A stretch of 61,977 nt of DNA from Allopusillimonas ginsengisoli. Lineage in GTDB: Bacteria; Pseudomonadota; Gammaproteobacteria; Burkholderiales; Burkholderiaceae_B. The notes beneath the pieces were generated by a model. That model had not been told where the DNA came from. It saw only the letters and a list, made by a program, of their open reading frames with translations, and searched no databases. The number at the start of each line of letters is the position of its first letter. Position 1 is the stretch's first letter. The stretch is from positions 1 to 61,977 of the forward strand of contig RAPG01000018.1 of assembly GCA_005239165.1 (NCBI GenBank), in the 5' to 3' direction. Shown one piece after another: positions 16,391 through 25,653 of the stretch. The position numbers and the translations under genes were made by a program.

Positions 16391-17191
16391 TTGGCAACAC
16401 ACACACATACACCAGATCAACCGTCCGTCACCGACAGGCAGTTTGCCATTAGCCTGTCCCGTGGCATGGCTATCCTGAGAGCTTTTACTGCGGACAAACC
16501 GATGCTGGGCAATCGAGAGATCTGCGATCTAACCGGATTCTCCAAGGCGACTGTGTCCCGGCTCACATACACACTGACACTGCTGGGCTATCTGAGCCCG
16601 GTCAGTGGACTACAGAAATACCGCTTAGCGCCCGGCGTCTTGTCACTCGGACATCCGTTCCTGGCGGGCCTTACCATTCGGCAGATTATCCGCCCTTATA
16701 TGGAAGCCCTAGCACGCGACACCGGCTGCACCATCAACCTGGGCATGTTTGATCGGACCAATGTTGTATTTGTGGAAACCACGCGGGTCGATGACACCAA
16801 TATCTATTTGCCTGACATTGGCAGTACTCGGCCCTTGCTATCAACCTCAATCGGTCGGGCTCTATTGATGATGTGCGATTCCGCAGAGCGTGAACAACTA
16901 CTCAACCGGATCAAGCTACAGGATCCCGCTGAATTTGCACGGCTGCAGCCTATCTGGAATGCTGATGCGAAAGCATTTCCCATGCGAGGCTACTGCCTGT
17001 CCAAGGGGGATTGGAAAAAAGAAATTCATGCAGTGGGAGTGCCTGTGCGCAGACCTAGCCGTGAGGAGCGCATGGCGCTGAATTGCACCCTCACGGGTTC
17101 TCTGGCGGGAGAAAGCAGGCTCGAAAAAGAGATTGTCCCCAAGTTATTTAGAACAGTACGTGCCATTGAGCTCGCTACTGGTCTGCTATAG
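16391..17191 (+). CDS. IclR-family transcriptional regulator
   Basis: 266 residues from TTG 16391, chosen because a perfect AGGAGG (16379-16384) lies six bases upstream; no ATG is suitably placed. The winged HTH is at about 25-85 (FAISLSRGMAILRAFTADKP, then LTGFSKATVSRLTYTL), followed by an IclR effector domain (about 100-262). It lies between a divergent CoA-transferase operon and a co-directional acyl-CoA dehydrogenase operon, so it could control both. IclR proteins sense small organic acids, often the pathway substrate. Confidence 0.88.
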   Translation: MATHTHTPDQPSVTDRQFAISLSRGMAILRAFTADKPMLGNREICDLTGFSKATVSRLTYTLTLLGYLSPVSGLQKYRLAPGVLSLGHPFLAGLTIRQIIRPYMEALARDTGCTINLGMFDRTNVVFVETTRVDDTNIYLPDIGSTRPLLSTSIGRALLMMCDSAEREQLLNRIKLQDPAEFARLQPIWNADAKAFPMRGYCLSKGDWKKEIHAVGVPVRRPSREERMALNCTLTGSLAGESRLEKEIVPKLFRTVRAIELATGLL

Positions 17192-17430
17192 CCATAGCCT
17201 AGATTGCCGCTGATATCAGAAAAGGGAAATCATGATGAGACTGCTTTTCCATCATGCTCTGAACGTGCTTATTTCTGACGAGCAGGCTCTTGCTGGCAGG
17301 GCGTGCGCACTGCGGCCATAACCGATTGAGCCGAACGCCGCCTTCATGATGACAGGCGTGAATCTTACTTCTCGAGCCTTGCATGAACGGCCATTGGCAG
17401 ACTATTAATTACAAACAAGGTAACTTAATC

Positions 17431-18597
17431 ATGACCAGTACAGATCAAAGTTTCGAACACCTTCTGTCAAGCGTAAGAGAATTCATTCGCACAGAATGTA
17501 TACCTTATGAGAAGGAAGTAGACCTGGCCGACGAAATCCCCGAAAGAATAGTGCAAGGCATGCGCGATCTCGGTTTGTTCGGTCACAGTATCCCGCGTGA
17601 ATTCGGTGGCGCCGGACTCACCTCGGAACAGTTGTCGCTCGTCAACATGGAAGTATCACAAGCCGCGACTACCTTCCGTGCTCGCTTTGGCGGCAACACG
17701 GGTATTGCGTCAGAGTCATTGATCGTGGATGGCACACCCGATCAGAAGAAAAAGTACCTGCCTAAGCTGGCTTCAGGTGAGCTCACCGGATGTTTCGCGC
17801 TGACTGAGCCCAACGCGGGTTCAGATGCCACGGCTCAAAAGACAACAGCAATCAAAGAAGGCAATGAATATATCCTCAATGGCACCAAGTGTTTTATTAC
17901 CAACGCACCTGTTGCCGATTTGTTCACGGTTTTTGCAAGAACAGATCAAACTATCAAAGGCGCGGCAGGCGTCACGGCATTTCTGATTGAACGCGGTACC
18001 TCTGGATTGAGCACTTCGCAGAGATATCAGATGATGGGACAACGTGGATCACCAGTAGGTGAAGTAATACTGGAGAACTGCCGCGTATCGGAAAACGCGA
18101 TCGTAGGCGGCCGGCCCGGACTCGGCTTCCGCACCGCCATGAAGGCGTTGAACAAGCAACGTATCAACCTTGCAGGGCTTTGCATCGGCCCAGCCATTCG
18201 GCTGGTAAAAGAAATGGTTGACTATGCCCGCACGCGCGAGCAGTTCGGCCAAGCAATCGGAGAGTTCCAACTCGTTCAGCAAATGATTGCCGAAAGCAAT
18301 CTTGAAGTGTACGCCGCACGCGCCTTACTGCTTGAAACCGCTCGTAAGCGCGATAGTGGTCAGGACGTAACGATGGAGGCTTCTATGTGCAAACTCCTGG
18401 CCTCAGAGATGTGTGGGCGCGTTGCAGATAGGGCAGTCCAGATTTTTGGCGGTGCTGGATATATTGCGGGAAATGTCGCCGAGCAGTTTTATCGAGACGT
18501 CCGACTCTTCCGCCTTTATGAAGGTACCAGCCAGATTCATCTGGTCAATATCGCCAAACGCACTATGGCCATGATGAACGAGGTCAAATCCGCATGA
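17431..18597 (+). CDS. Acyl-CoA dehydrogenase
   Basis: 388 residues from ATG 17431 (AACAAGG site upstream). Full family architecture: N-terminal helical domain, FAD-binding CFALTEPNAGSDATA (about 125-140), YILNGTKCFITNA, RTREQFGQAIGEFQ, and the C-terminal FGGAGYIAG ... LYEGTSQIHLVNIAKR. The Glu of YEGTSQI is the catalytic base position of the MCAD-like type. It oxidises an acyl-CoA to the 2-enoyl-CoA, passing electrons to ETF. It is the first gene of an operon with the CoA-transferase (ATGA overlap at 18594-18597), Bug receptor and nitronate monooxygenase. Confidence 0.93.
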   Translation: MTSTDQSFEHLLSSVREFIRTECIPYEKEVDLADEIPERIVQGMRDLGLFGHSIPREFGGAGLTSEQLSLVNMEVSQAATTFRARFGGNTGIASESLIVDGTPDQKKKYLPKLASGELTGCFALTEPNAGSDATAQKTTAIKEGNEYILNGTKCFITNAPVADLFTVFARTDQTIKGAAGVTAFLIERGTSGLSTSQRYQMMGQRGSPVGEVILENCRVSENAIVGGRPGLGFRTAMKALNKQRINLAGLCIGPAIRLVKEMVDYARTREQFGQAIGEFQLVQQMIAESNLEVYAARALLLETARKRDSGQDVTMEASMCKLLASEMCGRVADRAVQIFGGAGYIAGNVAEQFYRDVRLFRLYEGTSQIHLVNIAKRTMAMMNEVKSA

Positions 18598-19598
18598 GTA
18601 CGCTGCAGGACCTAAAGGTGGTTGAGTTTGCCACGGTTGGTGGCGTGCCTCATTGCGCCTGGCTGCTGGCGCAACACGGTGCACAGGTGACTCGCATTAT
18701 GAACCCAAAACCTCCTGACCTTGGCGTGCCGGTGACGGCAGCCGGCGACTTAGGGATATGGGAACGGCAACTGTGCCCGCTGGATTTGAAGTCCGATGCA
18801 GGGCGCAACGCCGCCTTGGATTTGATCAAAACCGCAGACGTATTGCTCGAAGGCTTTCGCCCAGGTGTCATGGAAAGGCTGGGCCTGGGGCCGGACGTCT
18901 GCCATAGCGTGAACACAGGTCTTGTATATGCGCGTCTCGTGGGTTGGGACCGTAAAGGCCCATGGGCAAAGCGGGCTGGCCATGATATCAATTACATCGC
19001 AATGTCTGGCGCCCTGCATGCCATGGGCTCACGCGACCTGCCGATCAATCTTGTTGCCGATATCGGTGGGGGCGCGTTGTATATGGCTTTTGGAATCATG
19101 GCCGCTATTCACCATCGCAACCGCACTCGACAAGGCAGCGTTGTCGACACCTCTATGACCGCAGGCAGCATGCATCTGATGACGAACATTTTTGGGCGAC
19201 TGGGCGTTCAGGCCTGGAACGATGCCCCAACGTCTAACGTCATTGATGGCGGTGTGCCTTGGTATAGCTGTTATGAGACTGCCGATAATCGGCATATGGC
19301 TGTCGGCGCCATTGAAACTCGTTTCTATGAAAACCTCCTTGCAGGCCTGGGTTTTGAGACTCATGAACTGCCCGATCGGAGCGAGGCCAGGCATTGGCCA
19401 GGTCTGGCTCAATCCTTTTCTACGCGTTTCAAGACAGCCAGTCTGGCGCACTGGTCGTCTGTCTTCGAGTCTATCGAAGCGTGTGTGACACCCGTCCTTA
19501 GACTGAAAGAGGCACGGCAACATCCCGTTACGGGCCCATTGTTTCAAGCAAACTCAGCTTCTGTTCCAAAGGCTGTTCCCTACATCACACTCAAATAA
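18594..19598 (+). CDS. CaiB/BaiF CoA-transferase / racemase-like
   Basis: 334 residues, shorter than usual (about 400) and close in length to alpha-methylacyl-CoA racemase-type members. Motifs: LKVVEFATVGGVPHCAWLLAQHGAQV, LDLKSDAGRNAALDL, LLEGFRPGVMERLGLGP, DINYIAMSGALHAMG, and LVADIGGGALYMAFG with the expected catalytic Asp. It probably activates the imported acid or epimerises an alpha-methyl-branched CoA ester before dehydrogenation. It overlaps the dehydrogenase stop and precedes the Bug receptor by 15 bases. Confidence 0.88.
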   Translation: MSTLQDLKVVEFATVGGVPHCAWLLAQHGAQVTRIMNPKPPDLGVPVTAAGDLGIWERQLCPLDLKSDAGRNAALDLIKTADVLLEGFRPGVMERLGLGPDVCHSVNTGLVYARLVGWDRKGPWAKRAGHDINYIAMSGALHAMGSRDLPINLVADIGGGALYMAFGIMAAIHHRNRTRQGSVVDTSMTAGSMHLMTNIFGRLGVQAWNDAPTSNVIDGGVPWYSCYETADNRHMAVGAIETRFYENLLAGLGFETHELPDRSEARHWPGLAQSFSTRFKTASLAHWSSVFESIEACVTPVLRLKEARQHPVTGPLFQANSASVPKAVPYITLK

Positions 19599-19613
19599 TA
19601 TTGGAGACCTATT

Positions 19614-20600
19614 ATGCAATCGTTAAAGTACATTTCCTCAAGACTGGTCCTTGTCGCTTCCCTATTCGTCATTGGCGGACCAGCCTGGGCAAATGCTGAG
19701 AACTATCCGAACAAGCCTATACAGATTATTGTGCCTTTTTCCGCTGGCGGCGTCGTTGACCTGATTACACGTGCGGTCGCACAACCGCTCTCCCAAAAGT
19801 ACGGGCAACCTGTCATCGTTGAAAACAAGACGGGCGCAGGCGGCACAATTGGCACAGGCTATGTCGCCAATCAACCTGCCGACGGGTATACCCTTCTTAG
19901 TGTCAGCCCCAGTCACGCTGTGGCAGTCAGCCTTATTAAAGGCCTGACCTGGGATCCGGTTAAGGACTTCCGCGCGATTCTGGGTTTCGGGTTTGTTCCC
20001 AATGTCTTCGTCGTAAACCCCTCGGTCCCCGCCGAGACGATGGCTGAGTTTATTGATCTGGCAAAGAAAAGCGAGACGCCACTTACCTACGGTACAGCCG
20101 GAAACGGCACTTCCAATCACCTGTCAGGGGCGCAACTTGCTCAAATGGCCGGAATAAAACTTGAACAAATCCCCTATCGGGGACAGACAGATGCGCTGAG
20201 CGACCTTCTGGCCGGCAGGATAGACAGCATGCCGCTGACGATAACCTTAGCGCAGCAATACATCGCAAACGAAAAATTGCGCGCCCTGGCAGTCACCCCC
20301 CAAACGCGGGCTAGTTCGTTACCCGATGTGCCCACAATTGCCGAGTCCACGACGCTGTCCGACTATGATGTTCGAACCTGGTTTGGTTTCGTCGCACCAA
20401 AAGGTGTGCCAGACGATGTTGTTCAAAAACTGGCAACAGATATCTCGGAGATTCTGAGCAGAGACGACATCAAACAACAACTGACGCACATGGGACTTGA
20501 AATACAGCCGCAAAGTCCTGGCGAGTTTGATACTTTCATCGCTTCTGAAAAACAAAAATGGGGGGGCATCATGAAAAGCGAAGGGGTGCAAGCTCAATGA
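19614..20600 (+). CDS. Bug-family tripartite tricarboxylate transporter substrate-binding protein
   Basis: 328 residues. N-terminal signal peptide (RLVLVASLFVIGGPAWANA), then the diagnostic YPNKPIQIIVPFSAGGVVDLITRAVAQ (about 31-57), VIVENKTGAGGTIGTGYVA and the family's terminal GEFDTFIASEKQKW. Bug proteins are periplasmic receptors that are hugely expanded in Alcaligenaceae and often lack adjacent membrane subunits, as here. Its position among CoA-activating genes suggests it captures the acid degraded by this operon. Start supported by GGAGACC upstream. Confidence 0.93.
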   Translation: MQSLKYISSRLVLVASLFVIGGPAWANAENYPNKPIQIIVPFSAGGVVDLITRAVAQPLSQKYGQPVIVENKTGAGGTIGTGYVANQPADGYTLLSVSPSHAVAVSLIKGLTWDPVKDFRAILGFGFVPNVFVVNPSVPAETMAEFIDLAKKSETPLTYGTAGNGTSNHLSGAQLAQMAGIKLEQIPYRGQTDALSDLLAGRIDSMPLTITLAQQYIANEKLRALAVTPQTRASSLPDVPTIAESTTLSDYDVRTWFGFVAPKGVPDDVVQKLATDISEILSRDDIKQQLTHMGLEIQPQSPGEFDTFIASEKQKWGGIMKSEGVQAQ

Positions 20601-21685
20601 CTCAGTTTCACTCTGAGCTATGCGAACGGTTAGGCATACGGTATCCCATCTTTGGTTTTTCGCATTCCGTCGACGTCTGCGTTGAGATTGCCAAGGCGGG
20701 AGGCTATCCAGTGATTGGGCTGGCGCGCGAAATGCCAGAAGAGGTCCCCGAGATTTTACGCAGCATTGATGCGCGACTAAATGGCATGCCCTATGGCATC
20801 GATCTTATGTTGCCTTCCAACGTACCTGAGGCAGGCAACATAAATGATCTCCAACAGTCGCTGCCTGGAGGGCATGTGGACTTTGTAGATGGGCTGCGTA
20901 AGAGGTTTGACGTTAAACCTCCTACCAAGCCCAGCTTTTTCACGACGCAAGTCCGCTCCAAAGCATTGTTTGACGAGCAGATCGAGCAGGTGCTTGCATC
21001 CAGCGCAACCGGGATTGCGACCGCTATTGGCCTGAGCGAAGACTTTATCAGCCGAGCCAAAGCACTGGGGAAAACGACATTTTCGCTGGTGGGTTCAGTG
21101 CGGCATGCACAAAAAGCGTTGGCAATGGGAGTGGATGTACTCGTTGCACAAGGCTATGATGCAGGTGGTCATACCGGTCCCGTCGGAACCATGTCGCTAG
21201 TGCCTCAGATTATTGCCGTGGCGGGTTCAGCCCCCGTGCTTGCAGCGGGTGGTATAGGCACAGGCCAACAAGTGCTGGCTTCTCTGGCCATGGGTGCTCA
21301 GGGGGCCTGGCTGGGGACCTTGTGGATGGGTGCTAAAGAAAACCATACGTCCCCAGCGTTATTGAATAGATTGATCGCCAGTCGAAGCGAGGATACCACC
21401 ATTACTTATGCACATAGTGGCAAACCGTGTCGGGTTGTTCGAAGTGCATGGATTGATGCTTGGAATGAAGAGACCTCGCCGGCTCCTTTACCCATGCCGC
21501 AGCAACAGGCACTGATTGGGGATGTTTTCACTTCAATCCACGAGCACAATCAAAGCGAACTCATATACGAAGCGGCAGGCCAAAGCATATTTGCCATCCG
21601 TTCAGAAACAACGGTCGCTGCCCAGTTTCAAACTCTGGTCACGGAAATGGAGGAGGCCATGCGCCGACTTCGCCGCATGGTTTAG
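20597..21685 (+). CDS. Nitronate monooxygenase / 2-nitropropane dioxygenase-like flavoprotein
   Basis: 362 residues from the ATG overlapping the Bug stop (ATGA at 20597-20600). FMN-dependent TIM-barrel signals: ERLGIRYPIFGFSHSVDVC, GVDVLVAQGYDAGGHTGPVGT (about 180-200), and VLAAGGIGTGQQVLASLAMGAQGAWLGT. The family oxidises alkyl nitronates, but close relatives serve as enoyl-reductase-like enzymes. In an acyl-CoA operon with no nitro-compound genes, the name may not describe the real reaction. Last gene of the operon. Confidence 0.82.
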   Translation: MTQFHSELCERLGIRYPIFGFSHSVDVCVEIAKAGGYPVIGLAREMPEEVPEILRSIDARLNGMPYGIDLMLPSNVPEAGNINDLQQSLPGGHVDFVDGLRKRFDVKPPTKPSFFTTQVRSKALFDEQIEQVLASSATGIATAIGLSEDFISRAKALGKTTFSLVGSVRHAQKALAMGVDVLVAQGYDAGGHTGPVGTMSLVPQIIAVAGSAPVLAAGGIGTGQQVLASLAMGAQGAWLGTLWMGAKENHTSPALLNRLIASRSEDTTITYAHSGKPCRVVRSAWIDAWNEETSPAPLPMPQQQALIGDVFTSIHEHNQSELIYEAAGQSIFAIRSETTVAAQFQTLVTEMEEAMRRLRRMV

Positions 21686-22616
21686 TAAGGTCTTCATGGA
21701 GTCTATCTTGTGGTTCCGGCAGGCTGAAGTTGCCCCTGAGTGACGTAGTTCATGGTTCCAGTTAAATTGAAACTAAGCAGCACGAAATGTCAGTTCAACA
21801 ACGACGCCGGAAACACACGCTGAAGTTCAACCTGGAAGATGTCAAGCGGCCCGCCAGTTGCGGGCCGCCGTGATGACGACAACCATGGTCTTTGCTTCTT
21901 CCAACGCCAAGGAATACTTCACCGAACGCCGGCCGCCTTCAGAGGGACATCGCCGCCGACCCCGCGGCCGTGGACATCGAGTACTGAAATGGGGAAATAA
22001 AGTCTGTCGATTTTTTCATAGGGAAGCTCATTTCTGGGAAGTTGAATTAAAGTCCGTCTACTGGGCACGCTTCCCTTCATTTCCTCAACAAAAATGACTG
22101 AAAGTCTGTCGATACATGAAAACATGCGGCTTCCCAGAGGTTGTGTGCATATGAGCATGGACTTATCTGATGCCCCTCACGTTGATGGGTGTCAATGGCC
22201 ATTAATAATGGGTAACAGGGTCGAGCTGGAGCATGAGTTCAGTGACAGCCTTGCAAAGATTGCACAAGCTCTTGAATTACGTCTTGTTTGTGTAGGTGAA
22301 GGCATAACGTGAGAATCTGAGACCCATAAGTTGAGAAACTTATGGTTCTCATTTTTTAATGGTTTCTATTAATAACCGTGAAGAGGTGCCCTCATCAGTT
22401 CCGCCGAGGGTGTAAATAATTCTGTGTAACCGCCCGGGGTTAACCGGTGTCCCTACCGCGACCGTTTAATTGGCCATCAACAGTGTCTATTGCACTGATA
22501 CCGGTCTTGGGTCTGTACACGCTGTGGCTCTGCGTGCGTCACTGGGGATATACGAGCGCGGGTGCCAGGCTTGCAGCGCAGGGCGCGCAGCAAGTTAATC
22601 GATAAGCAAAAACCGC
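21686..22616. other. Long non-coding / relic stretch
   Basis: No complete gene is recognisable. A 13-base direct repeat (AAAGTCTGTCGAT) occurs at 21999-22011 and 22101-22113. A 72-residue frame (22094-22312) has no known motif. Near 22478-22605 one frame gives a hydrophobic stretch (ALIPVLGLYTLWLCV) and a plausible C-terminus ending at a TAA, possibly the tail of a lost membrane protein. The texture is that of decayed genes around a former rearrangement. Confidence 0.4.
22319..22356 (+). terminator. Hairpin with T run
   Basis: GAGACCCATAAGTT (22319-22332) pairs with AACTTATGGTTCTC (22337-22350) with one mismatch and a four-base loop, followed by ATTTTTT. It could terminate read-through from the nitronate monooxygenase operon about 630 bases upstream or an unrecognised small transcript. 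Confidence 0.55.
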
Positions 22617-22644
22617 GATGGCCGCCACGTTAATGGCGGCCATC
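22606..22644 (-). terminator. Terminator of the TRAP/CoA-transferase/citrate-lyase-like operon
   Basis: GATGGCCGCCA (22617-22627) and TGGCGGCCATC (22634-22644) form a perfect 11-base stem with a six-base loop. On the minus strand the stem is followed by GCGGTTTTTG. It lies 30 bases beyond the SMP-30 stop, exactly where the minus-strand operon should end. Confidence 0.8.
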
Positions 22645-22673
22645 AGCCTTTCTGTTCGTCGCGTGAACGCCGA

Positions 22674-23603
22674 TCAATCGTGCGAATATAAGGCCAAGCC
22701 GGGCTGCTCAGTCTCTACGCGCGAAATGGCTCCCTTAGCTGAATCTATAATAAACAGCGAGCGGTTATCGGGGCCACCGAATGCAATATTGGTGACCGTA
22801 CGCCCACCTGACTGCACAAGGTAGCGATGCAAGGGTTGACCGTAGGGCGAGAACGACCAGACGCATCCATTTCCGGCATCGGCCACAAACAGGTTTCCGG
22901 CCTGATCGACAGCCAGGCCATCCGCCCCACTTACTCCTCCCGCCATCTGTACGAATATCCCCACCTTGGATACTGAGCCATCGTCAAAAATCGGCATGCG
23001 CCAAACAGCATTGCCACGCGTCATGGCCACATAGAGCACGTTCTGATCTGGATTAAATGCGATGCCATTGGGGCTCACACCGTTAGAAAGCAGACAGTCC
23101 AGTTGCCCACTGACGGGATCATAGCGAAACACTCGTCCACTTTGATCATGCATGCCCGTCTGGCCTTGATCTGTGAAGTACAGTCGGCCATTTTTATCAA
23201 AAATCAGATCATTTATGCCTTTGAAGCCCTCGCTGCGACGATGCGTGAGTAAAGGACTAACTTTGCCGCTTGCTGGATCCAGCACCATAATTCCGTGCTT
23301 ATAGTCGGCGATAAAAATTCGACCGTCACGATGTATCTTCAAGCCATTGGGCCAGCCATCGTACTGAGCAACCAATGCCCACTGAGCTTCAGTGTCAATC
23401 CGAAATATTCTTCCGTACGGGATATCCGTTACATAGAGATTGCCATGCCGGTCAAAAGACGGACCCTCAAGAAAGGAATCCACTGCCTGACCCGGCTTGT
23501 TGGCCGCTACCCAGTCAGAGGTGCCGTCGCGCATCCGCAGGGAATCGGGCAGGCTTGAAAAAAGTCGTGTCGCAACGTTGGTAGGGGGAGCGTACAGGCT
23601 CAT
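22674..23603 (-). CDS. SMP-30/gluconolactonase/LRE family protein
   Basis: 309 residues from ATG 23603, which overlaps the previous stop (ATGA). Beta-propeller features: LEGPSFDRHGNLYVTDIPYGRIFRI (about 45-70, with the metal-binding Glu), NDLIFDKNGRLYFTDQGQ (Asn/Asp ligands), SPNGIAFNPDQNVLYVAMT and GADGLAVDQAGNLFVADAG. The family hydrolyses lactones with a divalent metal. As the last gene of an operon with a CoA-transferase and a citrate-lyase-like enzyme, it may open a lactone form of the substrate before or after uptake. Cytoplasmic: no signal peptide. Confidence 0.88.
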   Translation of the reverse strand: MSLYAPPTNVATRLFSSLPDSLRMRDGTSDWVAANKPGQAVDSFLEGPSFDRHGNLYVTDIPYGRIFRIDTEAQWALVAQYDGWPNGLKIHRDGRIFIADYKHGIMVLDPASGKVSPLLTHRRSEGFKGINDLIFDKNGRLYFTDQGQTGMHDQSGRVFRYDPVSGQLDCLLSNGVSPNGIAFNPDQNVLYVAMTRGNAVWRMPIFDDGSVSKVGIFVQMAGGVSGADGLAVDQAGNLFVADAGNGCVWSFSPYGQPLHRYLVQSGGRTVTNIAFGGPDNRSLFIIDSAKGAISRVETEQPGLALYSHD

Positions 23604-24454
23604 GCATCTTCTCCTTCCAGCGAACGGGCCGGCGTTCCCGTATACCGCCAAATGTATTGACGAGGAATGGGCCCTTTATTGCGAGTAGGTTCCTGCATTT
23701 GTTCCCACGAATGTGCAAGTATTCCGACAGATCGAGACAAACAGAATAGCCCACGCGCCAAAGCGGGGGCAAAGCCAAGCTCAGCATAGATGACAGCCGT
23801 CGCACCATCGATATTCATTGGAATCTGACGGCCTTTCTGCTGGCGGATGACTGCCTCAATACAGCGGGCTATATCAGCGTAAAGCCCCTGAACAATACCT
23901 TTTTCGCGTGCTTCGTCAACTAGCTCGAGCAAACGCGGCGCGCGTGGATCGAGGGGATGGAATCTGTGGCCAAATCCCGGGACGTATTTCTTTCCGGTTG
24001 ACCAGAAAGCCGCCAAGACTTCTTCGCATGCCTGCTGCATCTCCATGCTATTCGTCACGCGCGCATGGACTTGTTGATAGATTTCGACAGCCTGCTCGCC
24101 CGCACCGCCGTGTACGTCACCCAGTACGTTTAAGCCTGAGGCCATGGCGTTGTTCAAACCGACGCCGCAGGTGGCGGCCATGCGAGCAATCGCGATAGAA
24201 GGCGCTTGCGGCCCGTGGTCCACGCCTGCCACCAGGGCGGCTTCCAAAAGCCGGGCCTGCCCCGCATCAGGCAGTTCTCCGCGAACCATCAACCAGATCA
24301 TCTGCGGAAAACTCACGCGGCCGATCAGATCCTGAATAGCGTAACCGCGATACCGGATGGAGCCAGGAGACATCTCGATGATGTCTGTACTCCACCAATC
24401 CTGCATGGCCTGTACAGCGTCAGTGTCCTGATTGTCACTCTGTTGAATGCTCAT
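23600..24454 (-). CDS. Citryl-CoA lyase / citrate synthase-family enzyme (short form)
   Basis: 284 residues, much shorter than citrate synthase (about 430) and typical of stand-alone citryl-CoA-lyase-like proteins. Key segments: IRYRGYAIQDLIGRVSFPQMIWLMVRGE, LNVLGDVHGGAGEQAVEIYQ (active-site His region), PGFGHRFHPLDPRAPRLLEL (His and the Asp-Pro-Arg motif), and a C-terminal region with REP-type basic residues. By family it should cleave or form a 3-hydroxy-acyl-CoA into acetyl-CoA and an oxo-acid. With the CoA-transferase immediately upstream (ATGA overlap), the pair could activate and split a citrate- or citramalate-like acid. Confidence 0.85.
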   Translation of the reverse strand: MSIQQSDNQDTDAVQAMQDWWSTDIIEMSPGSIRYRGYAIQDLIGRVSFPQMIWLMVRGELPDAGQARLLEAALVAGVDHGPQAPSIAIARMAATCGVGLNNAMASGLNVLGDVHGGAGEQAVEIYQQVHARVTNSMEMQQACEEVLAAFWSTGKKYVPGFGHRFHPLDPRAPRLLELVDEAREKGIVQGLYADIARCIEAVIRQQKGRQIPMNIDGATAVIYAELGFAPALARGLFCLSRSVGILAHSWEQMQEPTRNKGPIPRQYIWRYTGTPARSLEGEDA

Positions 24455-25653
24455 ATTGTCCCTGCTTCTTCGAGGTTGGCAATCGCTTCTTCGCTGTATC
24501 CCAGCGAGGCAAGAATATCGTGGGTATCAGCACCAAGAGACGGAGGCGGTGTTTGCGAGGCCGGGTCACCGCTCGCATATCTAAAGCCCGCTCGCACGAC
24601 CTGTACATCTCTGTTCACGCCCTGTACATTTTCAAAGCGCTGCAGAAAGCCGCGACACTGTATCTGTTCGTGCTCAAGAATGGACGGCACGTCCAGCACT
24701 TCGCCTGCCGGGACATTGTGCTGGTTGAAGAGTTTTGCCCAGTAAGCAGCCGATTCACTGGCTAGCGCACGTTCCAGCTCTTCCTTGAGAAGATAGCGAT
24801 TGCGCTTGCGATCCTCTCTGTCTTTGAATCGCGGATCTTCAATCAGTTGCTCGCATTTGAGCAAGTTGCACAAGGCTTCATACTGGCTTTGTCGGTTGGC
24901 AGCGATGTTGAGCAGGCCGTCTTTGGTTGAAAACGTGCCTGATGGTGCAGCCGTCATGTTTTCATTGCCAATTGGGCTTGGTCGAACATTGGCGAGCAGC
25001 CAGTTTGATACCACCCAGCCCATGGCGACCATGGTGGATTCAAGCATGGATACGTCTACAAATTCTCCCTGACCATTGCGCTCGCGCTTCAGTAAGGCGG
25101 CGGTAACTGCAAAGGCAGCGGTGATGCCACCCATGGTATCTGCAACCGGATACCCGACACGCAGCGGGGCAGATTGCTCGTCGCCGGTGACACTCATGAC
25201 ACCTGCCATACCTTGAATGATCTGGTCATAGGCGGGGTTCTCGCGCAACGGGCCGTCGGCGCCGTAGCCTGAGATGGCGCAGTAGACCAGGTCTGGCTTG
25301 ACTGCTTTCAGTGCGTCGTAACCCAGTCCCAGTCTGTCCATGACACCAGGACGAAAATTCTCAATGACAGCGTCAGACGTCTGGACCAGCTTCAGAAAGG
25401 CTTCGCGGCCCGCTTCCCGCTTTAAGTTCAGCGTGACGGAGCGCTTACCCGCATTTTGTGCAAGAAAGGAGGTTCCCATGAACAACTTGTTCAGTTCGGG
25501 ATCGGCGCCAAGCTGTCTTGCCAGATCTCCGGTGCCTGGCATTTCTATTTTGATGACGTCCGCACCCAATTGCGCCAACTGATAGGCACAAAACGGCCCC
25601 GCCAGCACATTTGTAAGATCAAGAATACGCAAGCCTTCAAGCTGCTTTGACAC
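24451..25653 (-). CDS. CaiB/BaiF CoA-transferase
   Basis: 400 residues from GTG 25653, chosen because GAGGTAAAACAC precedes it and the protein then begins like the family (SKQLEGLRILDLTNVLAGPFC). An upstream TTG would overlap the TRAP gene by 74 bases. Motifs: AQLGADVIKIEMPGTGD, NAGKRSVTLNLKREAGREAF, VIENFRPGVMDRLGLGYDAL, and the catalytic-Asp region YPVADTMGGITAAFAVTAAL. It is probably the activating enzyme of this operon, loading CoA onto the imported acid for the lyase. It overlaps the TRAP gene end by 17 bases. Confidence 0.9.
   Translation of the reverse strand: MSKQLEGLRILDLTNVLAGPFCAYQLAQLGADVIKIEMPGTGDLARQLGADPELNKLFMGTSFLAQNAGKRSVTLNLKREAGREAFLKLVQTSDAVIENFRPGVMDRLGLGYDALKAVKPDLVYCAISGYGADGPLRENPAYDQIIQGMAGVMSVTGDEQSAPLRVGYPVADTMGGITAAFAVTAALLKRERNGQGEFVDVSMLESTMVAMGWVVSNWLLANVRPSPIGNENMTAAPSGTFSTKDGLLNIAANRQSQYEALCNLLKCEQLIEDPRFKDREDRKRNRYLLKEELERALASESAAYWAKLFNQHNVPAGEVLDVPSILEHEQIQCRGFLQRFENVQGVNRDVQVVRAGFRYASGDPASQTPPPSLGADTHDILASLGYSEEAIANLEEAGTI

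Noticed and set aside
22094..22312. 72-codon frame before the hairpin at 22319
   Set aside because: No motif, no ribosome site, and proximity to a hairpin alone is not enough to call a gene.
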